In this document: positions 1-12,300 of the stretch, piece after piece | Position numbering within the stretch: position 1 is the first letter of the stretch | Layout: every line of letters begins with the position of its first letter | From: Megamerina dolium | Lineage: Eukaryota; Arthropoda; Insecta; Diptera; Megamerinidae | Direction of reading: 5' to 3' | Length of the DNA stretch: 64,000 bases | Assembly: GCA_963854835.1 (NCBI GenBank) | Contig: OY978525.1 | Span: forward strand, 24,947,253-25,011,252 | Notes under the pieces: generated by a model | The model's database searches: none | The model's input: only the letters and a program-made list of their open reading frames with translations | Told to the model about the DNA's origin: nothing | Position numbers and translations under genes: made by a program

Positions 1-970
1 GGAATCCCCACAAGCGATGAATATAGCGGTGAGTCGATTTGAACAAAATATTATGGGTTAAAAATTTATGAAGGCATGTAATACATTTCATCACCTCAGG
101 AGTGATTACTGGGCAGCTATGGGAACATTTGTCGAATTTGAGGACGTTGTGTATACATTTTATACAGGAGCCCCCATAAGGAGTGAAAATACGTTTGAAG
201 TATATTTGGAAGAATTATAGTGGACGAAACATTCATGTGATCGTCTATACATTTCATCGCTCTAGGAGCAAATCCTAGAGAGCAATGTGGTTATTAGTCG
301 ATTTCAAGTGTTTTCAAGTTCATTTTGTTTGGGAGCCCCCGAAACGGTGAAAGTAGAGCGTAAGTATGTTATGAGAAAATGTTGGGAAGGAAAAATGAAT
401 GGATGGTTTGTTCATATTCCTAAGCGTCTACGGTATTATTTATCGGTGTTCAGATGTTTTTGCATTCACTTTATATGGAAGTCTCGGCATAGGATGAAAA
501 TATGGTGTTGGCTTGTTAGGAGAAAATATTGTGAAGGGAAAGTTTGTGTGGGGTCGGTTGTACATTTCATCACTTCAGCGGTGATTCCTGGGAGGGTATT
601 TTTATTGTTTGGGAGTTATTTGTCGAGTTTGAGGGGTTTTTGGAATCATTTTCTATAGGAAACCCTTCCAATGTGGATATAGAGAGGAAGTGTGTTTGAA
701 GAAAAAATTAATTGAGGTCGGTTATAAATGTCGCTGCTCTAGGGGCGACTCCTGTACTGTCATTAAGATATTTGTAGGTTTCATGTTGTTTCCACACCCA
801 TTTTATAGGGCAGTCCACCCCGAAAGAGTAGAGATTGGGTGTGTATGTTTCGAGCAGATATTAGGGATGAAAAAAAAAATTGGGAGTTGGTCTGGCGGCG
901 ATTTCTAGGGAGCTATGAGGATGCTTGTCAATTTTCATTTGTTTTGGGGCTCATTTTGTATAGAAGGCTC
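1..970. repeat. Diverged tandem (satellite-like) array, family A
   Basis: A landmark reading roughly CATTTCATCRCTCTAGG plus GCGATTCCTG recurs at about 84, 250, 411 (degenerate), 563, 725 and 885, so the unit is about 160 bp with five to six copies. Each unit also carries a segment near TTTTGTATGGGAG followed by an A/G-rich stretch and GTTTGAAGAAAAAATTAA. Copies are strongly diverged. The same family is at 6560-7310. The open frames here are incidental. Confidence 0.7.
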
Positions 971-2050
971 TTTAAGTCTTTGAAACCGCACATTGATCTA
1001 GTCACGCCTTAGACTAGACCTCACGGGCCGTCGACAAACATATTTTGTTTAATAATTTTCAGAAAAATAATGACGATACGAGGCGAAATGTTATTTTATT
1101 TGCTGAGGGTGTGGTATTCAGAACTTGTTCCAAAAAATCTTGAGAAAAAATATTTGAAATGATGAACAATTTATGTTTTTCGCTGAAATGGATCAATTAA
1201 AAATTCAAATTCAAATTAATGGTATGTACTTGTATATTAAAAATATGAATATTGAGGTTTTTATTATTTAAAATTATGTAAAACAACTGACATTTCTGAG
1301 TACATTACTTCTAATAACTTAAAGTTTATATTTTGGCAAAATACTCACCTCGGTTTCTTTCTAAAAGAAATGTGTACATATGAATTTTTGACATGAGTAC
1401 AATGTTTTTTAACTTCATCGACAATTATTGAACTAGGATGATGCGCTGCCTCAGACTTATTATGCACAATTGCTTTCTGGGATTATACGTAATTGATAGA
1501 TATGTATATTGAGAAATATTAAGAAATCATAATAATACATTGATCGTTACTCACTTCCAAACGAAATTGTATTTTAATCATTGATATTTTTAAATCTGCT
1601 ATTGCTAATTTGAGACGCATAATAATTTCATCCATCTTCATCGATGAGTCCCATATGAAATTGCTCATGTACTCCATTGTCAATGACATTTAACAAAATG
1701 CAACACAGACACGTATTTTAATTTTTACTTATTTGCTAGTATTTCAAATTTATTATTAAACAACATTCAACACAAATTATAAATAATTTCAATAAGACTA
1801 CAAAACGAAAATATGACTTTTATGAATTCCAATTTTTATTTGTTCATTTTTTCACTTTTTATTTCTTCTTCTATTTTCGCATTTACCGTTAAAGTAAAAA
1901 GCATTCTTTACCTCCTCGTTAAAATGCGTTCACATGTGTGAATGTATAAAGACTTATTGATTGTGTAATAGAATATTTTATAATATATAATATATAGGGT
2001 GTTTCGTACAATTAAAAAACAATAAAAAACGAAAAATTAGTGGAGGACGC
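971..2050. other. AT-rich stretch with no recognised gene
   Basis: I see no conserved coding segment, TIR pair or tandem array here. It lies between the satellite array and a LINE remnant, downstream of the hnRNP U-like gene. Confidence 0.4.
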
Positions 2051-2099
2051 TTGAAGCTGCATTTAAAAAGTATTTTACACTTAGTATTGAAAAAATTCA

Positions 2100-3560
2100 T
2101 ATTGACGCTACGAACAATTCCGCCAGTGGAGTGGATTTCCCGACCTCACGGGAAGATGTTCCACTACCCGACCGTTACGAGATCAGTAAGTCCATCTCTA
2201 GGATGAAAAACAACAAGGTTGTAAGTGCTGATGGCCTGTCTGCCGTGTTGTTTAAGACCGGAGACGATGAGCTGCACACAAACTCATAAGCAGAATATGG
2301 TCGGATGAAAGCATGCCAGATGATTGAAGGCTCAGTGTTCTCTGTACCGTATGTACAACCCGATTGAACCTTATCAGTGTGACTTCAGACCCGGTAAATC
2401 TACCATCGACCAGATTTTCAAACTGCGTCAAATCTTGGAGAAGACCCCAGAGAAACAGATCGACACATACCGCTTTCGACAGTTCGGTAACCTCTGCACA
2501 ACAATGTCTGAGTTCGGTATTCCTGCGAAGCTTATTTGTCTTTGCAGAATGACACTGTATAGCTCTCGTTGTGCAGTGAAAATTGGGAAGGACCTCTCCC
2601 AGCCGTTTAATGTCTAACAAGGCTTCAGAAAAGGCGATTCGTTCAATCTTCAATTCGTATGTACAACCCGATTGGACCTTATCAGTGTGACTTCAGACCC
2701 GGTAAATATACCATCGACCAGATTTTCAAACTGCGTCAAATCTTGGAGAAGACCTCAGAGAAACAGATCGACACATACCGCTTTCGACAGTTCGGTAACC
2801 TCTGCACAACAATATCTGAGTTCGGTATTCCTGCGAAGCTTATTTGTCTTTGCAGATTGACACTGTATAGCTCTCGTCGTGCAGTGAAAATTGGGAAGTA
2901 TCTCTCCCAGGCGTTTAATGCCTAACAAGGTTTCAGAAAGGGAGATTCGTTCAATCTTCGATTTCTTAAATCTGATTATGGAGAAAATAATATATGCTGC
3001 TGATCTTTGACTTAATAGCACTATCTTCAATAAAGGTGTCATGTTGATATTGACATAATCGGCATGAACACTCGAGCAGTCAGTGCAGCATTCCCAGAAT
3101 TAGAAAGAGAATCGCGTCGAATAGCTCCTACGATAAACGAGGGCAAGACGACGCACCTAGTGCTAACAACCAAAGTGTCCCGACGTCTTGGGCAGCACGT
3201 CGATAATGTTGTTGTTGATAATTATACTTTTGAAGTAGTGAAGAACTTTGTCTATCTTGGAACCAGTATTGACACCAGTAATGACGACACTCTGGAGATT
3301 TTGTGAAGGATCACTCTTACTAACAGGTGCAGAAACGAAAACCAAAACCATTCAGCGGCTGCGCTGGCTAGTTCATGTCGAGCGAATGAAGAACACGCTT
3401 CAGCTAAGAAGACGTTATATTCGGAGTCCGCTTGTCAACGCCGCAGAAGAGGCGACCTAACCTCCTGTGGAAAAACCAAGTGCTGGAGCACTTGACAGCG
3501 GTTGAAATTTCTAATTGGCGCCAGCTAGTGAAGGAAAGTGATGGCTTGCGAAGGATGGTG
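2100..3560 (+). mobile_element. Non-LTR retrotransposon remnant (RT family L1a)
   Basis: The plus strand encodes broken pieces of a LINE ORF2: a pre-RT block VPLPDRYEISKSISRMKNNK, then SADGLSAVLFKTGDDEL, the RT block YQCDFRPGKSTIDQIFKLRQ and EFGIPAKLICLCRMTL, and a post-RT block NYTFEVVKNFVYLGTSID and LRWLVHVERM. It is frameshifted and deleted (for example the ISLLN region is lost near 2345 and the YADD box is missing), and a 308-bp internal segment is tandemly duplicated. It is a dead copy. Clade was not assigned. Confidence 0.85.
2349..2964 (+). repeat. 308-bp tandem duplication inside the LINE remnant
   Basis: Copy 1 (2349-2656) and copy 2 (2657-2964) both run from ATGTACAACCCGATTG to the TTCGTTCAATCTTC segment, with roughly a dozen differences. 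Each encodes the FRPGKS(T/Y)TIDQIFKLRQ block. Confidence 0.9.
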
Positions 3561-4039
3561 GATTCGGGCTAATTCGATTTTCGGTTGTAATAGCCACATA
3601 TGTAAGTAAGTATCCGAACAAAGTGCAGTCTTTAAGGTGTTCAGTTTCTTGGCGATATTACTGCAGATGTAGACTTCCAAATCATCTCCAATCTCCCATA
3701 ATTGGGGTGTTCGAGAAACCTCCTCCACCAGTGGTTTTCTTCGAAGCCTCGTCATAAACGCAGTACACTGTGGACATCTCTAACCATACTCCCATTTTCC
3801 TTGCGACAAGAAGAGGCTCGATTTAAATCGGCATTTAGGCGCTTGATTTCTTGCAGAATTTTTCAGTTTCCTTTCTGTCTCTACTCATCCTTACACTCGC
3901 GTCTTCCTGGCTCTCTTCTTGCGCCTGAAAATATGTCTCTCTGCAGCACCGACACGCAGGTGTCGGTGCTGCAGAAACAATTCTTTATGTTTGGAAACAT
4001 CAAATAGAGTAATACGTAGTAAAATTCATGAAATTTTGT

Positions 4040-4560
4040 CATTTTGTTATTGAGGACCTGTGCGCCAGTGCGTTGCTCTGGTGGAAGATAAATTTTTGCC
4101 TCATCAATTCGGCGTCGAAGCCATCTAATAGCTCTGCATAATGTAGTTGATGTCAATGCTACCCGATTGAACATCGTCAAATACTCCTTTGAAGTGGTGA
4201 CACGATTGCATTAGCTGTTAATTGTGGAGCCATTCATCTTGCGGATAGATTTTCATGTCCAAACATTCATGTATCCGCTCAATTGAAATGCCCACAGCCA
4301 TAGCCACCTCATGCACTTTCATTTACCGATCGTCCAATATCATTCCCTGGATTTTATCGACGATTTCTAACGTGACAGCCTCTTTTAGGCGGCCTGAATC
4401 TTCGAAGTCACTTATGCAGGCACGGCCACATCGGAATTCAGTAAAACACTACCTAATTATTAAAGTTGGTAGTGGCTTTCTTTGATTTCGGTGGTTTTTA
4501 GACAATAAATAATGCTTGATGAGCACACGAAATTCACTTTTTTTTATATTTTTGTCGTGG
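4040..4560 (-). mobile_element. mariner transposase remnant
   Basis: Read on the minus strand: EFRVLIKHYLLSKN near 4540 (mariner N-terminus), EFRCGRACISDFEDSGRLKE, VHEVAMAVGISIERIHE (HTH), then after a deletion YAELLDGFDAELMRQKFIFH with QSNALAHRSS. The second catalytic Asp (FHQDNAPAH in active relatives) is replaced by Ser, and stops interrupt the frame, so it is inactive. Confidence 0.85.
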
Positions 4561-4739
4561 TCACGAGATTGCCTTCTTTTAATGGCTCTCATGATGCAGC
4601 TTGCTGAAATTTTGATGGTAATCCACTAACAGATGGTAGTTGAGAGGAGCAGTGTTGCATTTAAAGTTCTATGAGGGCAATTCAAAAAGACTGGCCCTTA
4701 TTATGACTTGCATTCGATATTCGATCTTCGCTGGGTTCT

Positions 4740-5055
4740 TCTTACTTACTTACTTATGTGGCCATTATAACCGAAAATCGATTTAGGCCGAATCTAGCAT
4801 GCTTCGCCAGCCAACTCTTTCCTTTGGGAACTGGTGCCAGTTAGAGGTTCCAAGCGCTGACAATACTTCTCTAATACTTGGTCTTTCCACCGGAGTTTAG
4901 GTCTGCCTCTTCTGCGTCGTCCACCAGCGGGTTCCGAGTATAACACCTTCTTAGCCGGAGCGTGTTCTTCCATTCGCTCGAAATGATCTAGCCAGTAATT
5001 GATTTTTCCACATGTGATTAGCGTTACTTCTGCGGATTCCGAAAACAATACCTTG
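4740..5055 (-). mobile_element. LINE 3'-ORF fragment (RT family L1a, minus strand)
   Basis: The minus strand reads WLDHFERMEEHAPAKKVLYS, then EPAGGRRRRGRPKLRWKDQV and LEKYCQRLEPL, the conserved C-terminus following RT in this LINE family. It lacks the rest of the element. Confidence 0.85.
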
Positions 5056-6182
5056 GCTAGTTCAAATTGATAAGACGACTCAAAATTACAATTGGTTTGT
5101 TTGTTTTAAATTTCCATTTTATTTCAATCTATACTCGATACTCATACAACTTAATGTTAAAAAGAACTTGTACTTTTAACTATTTTTTTTATTTTTATTA
5201 TTCGCTCCTTTTTTCTTTTTGTAATATATTTTCTCTGTGTGAATCTATGTGTGTGTGTGGGAGTTGATGTATATGTTCATGATGCTGGTATTGTTTTTTT
5301 ATAGGTGCGGAGGCGGGGGGTTGCGCTTAATAATTTTTGCTTTGCTTTGCTATTTTAATATTAATAAATTCATACATTTCTAATTTGATAAGTGAAAACA
5401 AACAACATAAGGGAAAATGAGGAAAATTGAATAGAAAAATCCAATAGTATGTAGTAATTAATTTTAATAATAATAGAATAGTAATAAAAAGTAACAATTT
5501 AATTGTGGCTATTCCATTTGTTACTTGATTTCTTTTTGTGTGGGATTAAAAAAAAAAGAGTAATTTAACAAAAAAAAAAAAAAATTAATATTTGCGCATA
5601 TGTAATAATTATAATAATAATAATAATAGATAATGTTAATAAAATAAACAATTTGAACAATTTTTGTTTAAATTAAAATTGACTTAAGTAATTTTACGAT
5701 TTAGTATTTTGTATGTATTTGATTTTCAATTTCATTTTCATTTTGTTTTTTATTGGCTTTCTCTTTATAAAGTATGTACGTGTTGTTGTTGTTGTTTTTT
5801 TATTATTATTATTACTTTATAGATGTGTTTGCTGCATTTTCAAAATTCATGTTGCGCTCTTGGTTATTGGGATATTAATTAAATAGGCAGAGATATTAAT
5901 TTTTAATTACAATAACATAATTTATAAAGTTATGATTGTTGAGTGTGGTGTGGTGTGGTGTGGTGTGTGTGTGTGTGTGTGTGTGTTTGTGGGAGGGTGG
6001 TTCTGATTGTTGTTGTTGTTGTTTATTTTACAATTCACTTGGTGTATAACAAATTAGTACACACACATAAGCGCTGCTTGCAATTTTTTGAAAATTGTAC
6101 TAATAAAAACACACGAACAAGCACAGGTTCGAATTAAAACAGCAATTTGTTTTTTTATTTCTTTTTTTTGTTTGTTTTTATT
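5056..6182 (-). other. Probable 3' UTR/downstream region of hnRNP U-like gene
   Basis: AT-rich sequence with several minus-strand AATAAA motifs and simple repeats, including a GT run at about 5946-5986. No coding or mobile sequence was recognised. The transcript end cannot be placed from sequence alone. Confidence 0.4.
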
Positions 6183-6314
6183 TTACTTCTTTGACACTGT
6201 TTCCGTTCCAGCAGCTGCTGGTGCCGATTGCGTGGGATATGAATATTGTGACCAATATTGATTTGTATCAGCAGCTGCGGCAGCACCTTGTTGTTGACCT
6301 GAATTGCCCTGTTG
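6183..6314 (-). CDS. CG30122: hnRNP U-like exon 10: C-terminus and stop
   Basis: After TTTCACAG at 6315 the frame reads QQGNSGQQQGAAAAADTNQ, then YWSQYSYPTQ and ends TVSKK with TAA at 6185-6183. A minus-strand AATAAA lies at 6159-6154, about 25 nt past the stop, and others lie further downstream, so the poly(A) site is uncertain. Confidence 0.9.
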   Translation of the reverse strand, partial: QQGNSGQQQGAAAAADTNQYWSQYSYPTQSAPAAAGTETVSKK

Positions 6315-9300
6315 CTGTGAAATAATCCAAAAAGAAAAAAAATTGATATTATTAGGTGCTTGAATTTTAGAGAGTAAAAGAGAGAGTTTAAATTACCTGC
6401 CACCAAGACATCCAATCTTGCTGTTGCTGCTGTTGGTTAGGATCCTGCCATTGTTGTTGCGGCTGACTACCGTAACCTGTTGAATTTTTAAATGAAAAAA
6501 ATATCATGTTTGATTAACGATCGTATTATATATAAAAGTTCTGTAACTCTATTCGTTAGTATCACTTTCAGTCACCCAGAGAGATAAACTTGGTGATTGT
6601 CGCGTTGCCAACTTTTTTATTATTCTTTTGAATTGCCAAAATTTTTCCTTGGGTTTTATGTTATTAATTCTTAAATTTTTATGTATTGGCTTATTAATGG
6701 GGATTGATCATATATATCACCGATCTAGGGGCGATTGTTGGGATTATTTGTCGATTTTCAGATTATTTTTTTTTTGTATATTTGTAAAGGACTCCCTTAA
6801 AGGGTGGAAATAGAGGACAAGCATGTTCAAAAGAATAATTAATCAGTCAGTCAAGAGGATATTCTTGTACTGCTATGGGCTTATTAGTCAATTTTCCCGA
6901 TGTTTCCGGTTATTTTGTATGCGAGTCCTCTTGAGGTGTGGAGAAAGGTGATAAGTATGTTCGGAGAAAAAATTAAGAGTGGATCACTGATATATTACAT
7001 AGGTGATTCCTGTTCAATAATGTGTTAAATTGTCGATTTTAGAAAGAGACCTCTTAAGGAGTGGAGAGAGATGCTAAGTATGTTCGAAGAAAAAATAATC
7101 GGGGTTAGTTTTACATTGGACCTCTCAAGAGGTGCAGTTCCTGTTCAGTTTTAGTATTATTAATCAGTCTTCAGATGTTTTTTCCGGTCATTTTGTATGG
7201 CAGTCGTCTGTATGGCAGTGGAGATTTTTGAGACAGTCCTCTTAAGAGATGTATATGCGGCTAAGTATTATCGGAGCTCTAAAAGGGGTGAAGATAAGGG
7301 CTAAGTATTTTGTTGTCTTCCACCAGGAAAACGCAATGGCACACAAGTCTGCAGCAGCAATGCCAAAATTGCATGAATTTTGTTAAACATTGTTTTCCCA
7401 TCCATCATATTCTTCAGAATTATGCTCCTGCAACTAGTATATCCCGTTTCCAAACATGAAGAAATGGATCGCGGGTGATAAGAGATTTGGGTCGAATAAA
7501 GTCGTAATCGATGAAAGAAAAGCATATTTTGATGTCGTATAAGAAATCGTATTATTGAGAGGATATAAAAAAAGGAGAAACATTGTACGAAGTGTATCGA
7601 GCCAAAAAGGGAAATAGAGGTGCAGAATAGGGTGTTGCTTTTTTTCTGGAACTTATTGACCCAATCTTGTAAAAAGTTACGATTTTTAAAAAGTTTCCGT
7701 ATTATGGGTGCCATAGATTAGTGGTTAGTATGTTGGCCTTCTGATCTGTAGGTCGTGGGTTCAATCCTCGGCTGAAGCATAACAAATTTAATAGCGAAGA
7801 AATTTTTCTTTCGAACGGTACCCACCTGTCGGCAAGTAATTGGCAATTCTTCCGTCAGTAACAATTTTCCATGAAAAAGCTTCTAAAAGAACTCTGTGAC
7901 AAAGCTCAAAAAAGTGATGTCGCTGAGTTCTGCCGTTCGGAACTGGCTAAAATAAGTAGGTCATTCTAATACTGTCGACAATATAACACTCATAACAGTA
8001 ATGGAAGAGAAGCTCGGCCAAAGAATCCTTTGGGCTTTAAATGCCACATATTTTTTTTCCACTAATTCGATTATTTTTTGTTCTTTATAGCATACTATTG
8101 GGCGTTGAACTCTGTCATAACGCAATTTTAAATTCAAAAATATACTTTTACTAAGCATATATAATATATAGTGGTACTAACTAGAATATGCTTGCTTGAA
8201 AGCTACAACTTTTGCCCATCTTTCAGGCAGTTTACTGGTTTCATCTCTGAAAAAGTGCACTTGGTTCGAGATGATCCAATTTTCAAGCCAAATTTAGGTA
8301 CTTTCGTAGGAATCAAAAGGCTCTCCAGTAAGGGTTGATTGCATCGATCGAAATAAAGAGTAATCTGTAGAAGTTATGTTCGGTTCATAAGGTGAGTGCT
8401 GCAATACGTCCCTTCTCTGTCCTTCAAAGTAGTGGTTCACTGGTAGACCAACATGTGGTTTGTCGTTATCATGGTGGAAAATTAATATCATCACCCACTC
8501 TGATCATTTTTCTTCAATGGATCGCTTCAAACGGATTAGTTGTCGTCGATAGACATCACCTGTCATATCCCAATAGACACAGGCACGGAGCATAACTTTG
8601 TCATAATGGATATTTCGCTTTGCTCTGCGTTGGTCATGGTTTACTGAGTTGTGCCTAAGGGTTTTTTTCATTTGGAATTCCCGTAATAGATACTTTTTGG
8701 TCTTTCGAACAGTGTTTCACAAATTATTTTTCAATTTCTTTGTCTTGGACTCGATTTTGATTAATTTTTGAATCATTCCCATTGAATAGAAGCGCTTATT
8801 AACAGGGATTTTTGCTACTTTTAGTTGTTCTGATAATTCTTCTGGTGTTTGACATTAATTTTCACTAAGTAGTTGTTTCAATTCTTCATCTTTCAACTTT
8901 TTTGGTTATCATTAACGTTAAAATCAATTATCACTTTTAAACAACCTAAACAAATACTCACATATTGATTTCGAACGAATGGATGGCCATAAACTTTAAC
9001 AATCAAACGACAAATTTCAGTTGCACTCTTATTACAAATAAAATGACGATTTTTTTTGGCACAAAACCTTACATTTTCAATCGATTGAAAAAAAATATTT
9101 GTTTACACATTTTAACCAAATGACATATGCTACGTTTAGAGCAAGAGTGGCAACACTTTAAAATACACATATGTCAAATTTACATAACCTATAAACTATG
9201 GTAGTATTGCCAACTTTTTTAAATGTTTTAGGACCAAGTTGAACAGCCAATAATTTATAAGTAAAGAAACTATTACATCAATGAAAATATGAAGCGTTTT

Positions 9301-12300
9301 TCACGTATTATTTGTTAAACGTTTAGATTTGTAAGCATTTTGTAAGCGTGCTTGCTAAATGCTTACATATTCAAATTGTAAGCTAACTACAAACAATATT
9401 TTTTTTTTAGTTTCGGGACTTTTTGACAGTTGTGTTGGACACATTGTTTATTGGAATCAGTGTATTTTGGAGTTGGTTAGAGTACTAAGAAAAATTAAAG
9501 ATAACATTTAAAAAGTAATTATCTTATTTCCTCACCCTGCATTTGATTATAGCCCCAATATTGTTGTTGTGCATCCGCTGCTGTTGGCTGCTGATATTGT
9601 ACATGTTGTGGCTGTTGTTGCCAATTAGCTGCAGCATGTTGTTGTTGTTGCTGATGGTTCGGCTGTGCATAATGATGTTGTGAATGCTGCTGCTGTTGTT
9701 GTTGTTGCTGTTGTTGAGTTGTTGAATATGATGTCCATTTACCACCTTTACTAGAAGTTGCTTTATTGCCACCACTTCCACTATTATAATGCTGATGCTG
9801 ATCATAACCGCTACTACCAGCGCTACCTTCTTTTCTTAAAGTATTGTACTTTGTTGAAGTGGCACCGGATGCTGCTGTTGCTGCGGCTCCTGACCTTTCA
9901 TAGCCACCGCGACTATCTTCTGTGCGATTGTCGCGGTGGCCAGGCCGAAAATCCCGCTGGCTATTACCACCACCACCACCACCTGAACGATAATTATCAC
10001 GGCGTCCGCCACCGCCGCCGCCGCCGCCGCCACCTCCGCCATTACGATCTCGATCTCGATCACGATAATCACGTGATCCACCACCGCCACCACTTCCACC
10101 ACCATAAGAATCATATCGGCCACCACCGCTTGAGCGATTGTAACGATCATCATAGCGATTACGATTATTTTGCATCCAATTTTGTGGTCCTCGATTATAA
10201 TTATTACGATTGTCGTAACCGCCGCCGCCGCCGCCGCCTCCACCACCACCGCCACCGCCTCCAAAGCGTCCTCCACCACCGCCTCCATAACCGCGATCAT
10301 CACGCCATCCAGCATTACCACGATAGCCACCACCACCACCGCCGCCGCCCATACCACCCCAACGATTACCACCACCGCCACCACCCATATGTCCACCGCC
10401 GCCTCCTCTTCGATCGCTAAAGAAAATATAAAATGTTAATATGAAGAATGCATTTATAATCAACAGGATGACAATCGTACATTTAGTACTAATTCAGGGA
10501 GCCACTTTTAGTCACACATATTTATGGGTCACCAATTTTTTCAACTATTTTTACATTTCACACTCGAATTGTATATCAATTTTGCTGTATTTTCAGACTT
10601 TTTCACAGATCCCTCTCTGTAACGAGGAGAATATGACACTAGCTATCACATCTTCTATCACATTTACGAGTGCTAGTTCAGTTCTTGTGAATGCGTTGCC
10701 TAATAGGGTTCAGTTACGACACGTCAGGACTGGACACTGTGAAATGAAACGCTCAATAGTCAATGACATATGAGGGCACCAGGGAACTAGTTCTATTGCT
10801 ATCGAAAGTAGGCCAGATTTTTCTTGTGGTCACATAAATGCTCTCATCCTACCACCATATTGGCTACAATGTGAGTGTTGTGTAATAGGCTGCATATTGC
10901 AGCCGATATCCCTACATAGTGAGATGGTTCGATCTCCTACACAACTGGTTCCTTGACATTAAATTCGGCGAGAGAGAAGGCCAGATTTGTTGTAGTCAGT
11001 CGAGTGCAACAAGGATACATGTTAGCTACAACCGAGATCCTTGCGTAAAGAGGTGATTCGATCTCTGACAACATGGAGCCCAATCATACCAACGTGTCCA
11101 TCTTATAATTCACCGAAATATCCGTATAACATTTGTATATTTTACAAATACATTCATCCTGGGGGTAGAAGTGGGCTCGGAATTTATTATCGTAACATCG
11201 TGTGGGGATCGAAGTAGTGTCCCAAGCAACATGTTGTGTCCGTATATGAATTATTTCCAGCGTGAAGCTGTATTAAAGCTAAATTATTTTCCGAATCACC
11301 CAATAGTTACTCTTACCGCTCACTGTCATTGATCTTTTAAATCAACTAATCAATATGTGCTTTGACAACATAAATATTTCCATTTTACAAATGTCATCCT
11401 GTACCAATACAAAGATTCTCTCATACTTACCGGTGATCATTCCGGAAATCACGTCTTCTGTGATCATCATAACGACGTCGATCGTCACGTTGATGATAGT
11501 GATCGCTACGACGATTGCGTTTATCGCGACTCGATGGGCTAGCATCTAATGCCTTTTTACCTTTTTCGTTGTATTTTTTAACTTCTTCCTTGGCTTCGTC
11601 GCCATTTAGATCAGTGTAAATAATATCATCGAACCATCCAAATTCAAGCGATGGCAAGGTAAAGTTGGCTGTAACAAATTTTTATAAAATTTTTAGTATT
11701 TTCTGCAATATTTATCATATACGCGTGTAATTTACATATTCGACTTTTGTATTGCATTTGATTTTAGTAGTAGTTTTTTTTTTTAATTCGCATATAACGA
11801 CTAACTAATTTGTGATATGAAAAAAACAAGAACCAGAAACAAAATAAATAAATGCAATGTGTTCAAGAAAATAAAAACGTTTCCTCTTCCTTCTTCTATG
11901 CGCCGAGTTGAGGGTATTAAACCGAAAGATTTGGGAAAAGTAAGATCCATTGTTGGTCTGATTATGAGCATCATAATTGGAGACGTCGTCAGTTCTAATT
12001 CGTTTATAGATATTTCACTTCAGACATATTTCAGGCTCCACGAGCGAATGAGCCATATCAGAGCCCACAAATTTTTAAAATGATATAAGTCGTGCTGCGT
12101 GATATCCTTGTGGATATCTGCTATTTGTTCTTCATGTCGACGAACCATTTAGAGCAGCTATCCAGTAAAAAAAAATTCCGTCACATTCCATTTTAGCACA
12201 TATCACCACTTCCCGTCAGTCGATTTCACGCTTGGATTGAAAATTCCAAGCGCTGTGCTCATGGACTTGGTCTCTCACCGGAGTTTAAATGTGCTTCTCC

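Noticed and set aside
287..908. Plus-strand frames in the first kilobase
   Set aside because: They follow the tandem repeat and match no protein family I know; frame and sequence differ between units.
7301..7714. 137-residue minus-strand frame
   Set aside because: Antisense of a plus-strand mariner C-terminal fragment.
7714..7780. tRNA gene
   Set aside because: A and B boxes are present, but the head does not form a clear full tRNA, and it continues into a shared repeat body in several copies, so it is a SINE.
9758..10439. Long plus-strand frames rich in His/Arg/Asp and Thr
   Set aside because: They are antisense shadows of the Gly/RGG exon; the repeats keep every frame open.
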